Of a stretch of 14,095 bases of DNA, positions 13,969 to 14,095 are shown one piece after another (position 1 is the stretch's first letter; each line of letters begins with the position of its first letter). Made by a program: the position numbers and the translations under genes. Below the pieces are notes generated by a model that searched no databases, had not been told where the DNA came from, and saw only the letters and a program-made list of their open reading frames with translations. This DNA comes from Treponema sp. (GTDB lineage: Bacteria; Spirochaetota; Spirochaetia; Treponematales; Breznakiellaceae). The stretch spans positions 1 to 14,095 of the forward strand of contig JAIRXT010000268.1 in the NCBI GenBank assembly GCA_031268125.1, given 5' to 3'.

Positions 13969-14095
13969 ATGAATATTACTGCATTGGAAAAAACCGCCCT
14001 GAGTATCCGGGCCCTGAGTATGGACGCTATCCAAAAAGCTAATTCGGGGCACCCAGGGCTGCCGTTGGGGGCTGCGGAGTTGGGGGCCATGCTTT
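13969..14095 (+). CDS. tkt: Transketolase, N-terminal part (runs off the window)
   Basis: Transketolase moves two-carbon ketol units between sugar phosphates in the non-oxidative pentose phosphate pathway, using thiamine diphosphate and a divalent metal. Only 42 codons are inside the window, but they match the family N-terminus closely: IRALSMDAIQKANSGHPG at 13-30, with H28 corresponding to the conserved thiamine-diphosphate-contacting His, then LPLGAAELGAML. Two adjacent ATG codons exist, at 13966 and 13969. The second is preferred because the GGAGG at 13957-13961 is then seven bases away. The C-terminus is outside the window. Confidence 0.92.
   Translation, partial: MNITALEKTALSIRALSMDAIQKANSGHPGLPLGAAELGAML

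Noticed and set aside
1..14095. Mobile element, CRISPR array, prophage, tRNA or rRNA
   Set aside because: No transposase or integrase frame, regularly spaced direct repeats, phage proteins, tRNA-like cloverleaf or conserved rRNA segments were seen. Base composition looks even across the window.

Overview
The window reads as an ordinary, GC-rich stretch of a bacterial chromosome. It is most likely from a spirochaete of the Treponema / Breznakiellaceae type. That placement is inference from several protein styles: a divergent MurC carrying ETCEYRR, a membrane-anchored PilZ protein coupled to a secreted HEAT-repeat protein, a cytidylate-kinase-like protein with GKSGCGNTT, and a cluster-less MutY relative. 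Genes are packed tightly, with stop/start overlaps of 1 to 11 bases and very short gaps. I see no rRNA, tRNA, CRISPR array, transposase, phage gene or recognisable defence system.

Layout. From 1 to 480, on the minus strand and running off the left edge, is the N-terminal part of a CPBP-family membrane protease. A divergent promoter region at about 486-545 separates it from a plus-strand run: PilZ protein, exported HEAT-repeat protein, short ComEC, 16S rRNA dimethyltransferase RsmA, PLP-binding YggS, an unrecognised membrane protein, RluD-type pseudouridine synthase and a second RluA-family synthase (546-8522). FolC lies on the minus strand (8531-9919). It converges on the pseudouridine synthase and diverges from murC. 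A second plus-strand run, 9982-13742, holds murC, yicC, a CMP-kinase-like gene and a MutY-like glycosylase. After a 223-base gap with strong inverted repeats and a likely terminator, the start of transketolase (tkt) runs off the right edge.

How the genes fit together. The first run mixes cyclic-di-GMP signalling (PilZ), envelope proteins (HEAT protein, ComEC, the unknown membrane protein) and RNA modification or translation (RsmA, two pseudouridine synthases). The second run combines peptidoglycan precursor synthesis (MurC), RNA turnover (YicC), a nucleotide-kinase-like protein and DNA repair. The coupling is by position; I see no single pathway that unites them.

I found no clearly new multi-gene system. 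The points most worth a second look are the MutY-like enzyme with Glu at the catalytic Asp position and no Fe-S cluster cysteines, the kinase-like protein whose Walker A lysine is replaced by Asn, the nested inverted repeats between that glycosylase gene and tkt, and the ComEC that lacks the C-terminal metallo-beta-lactamase domain.
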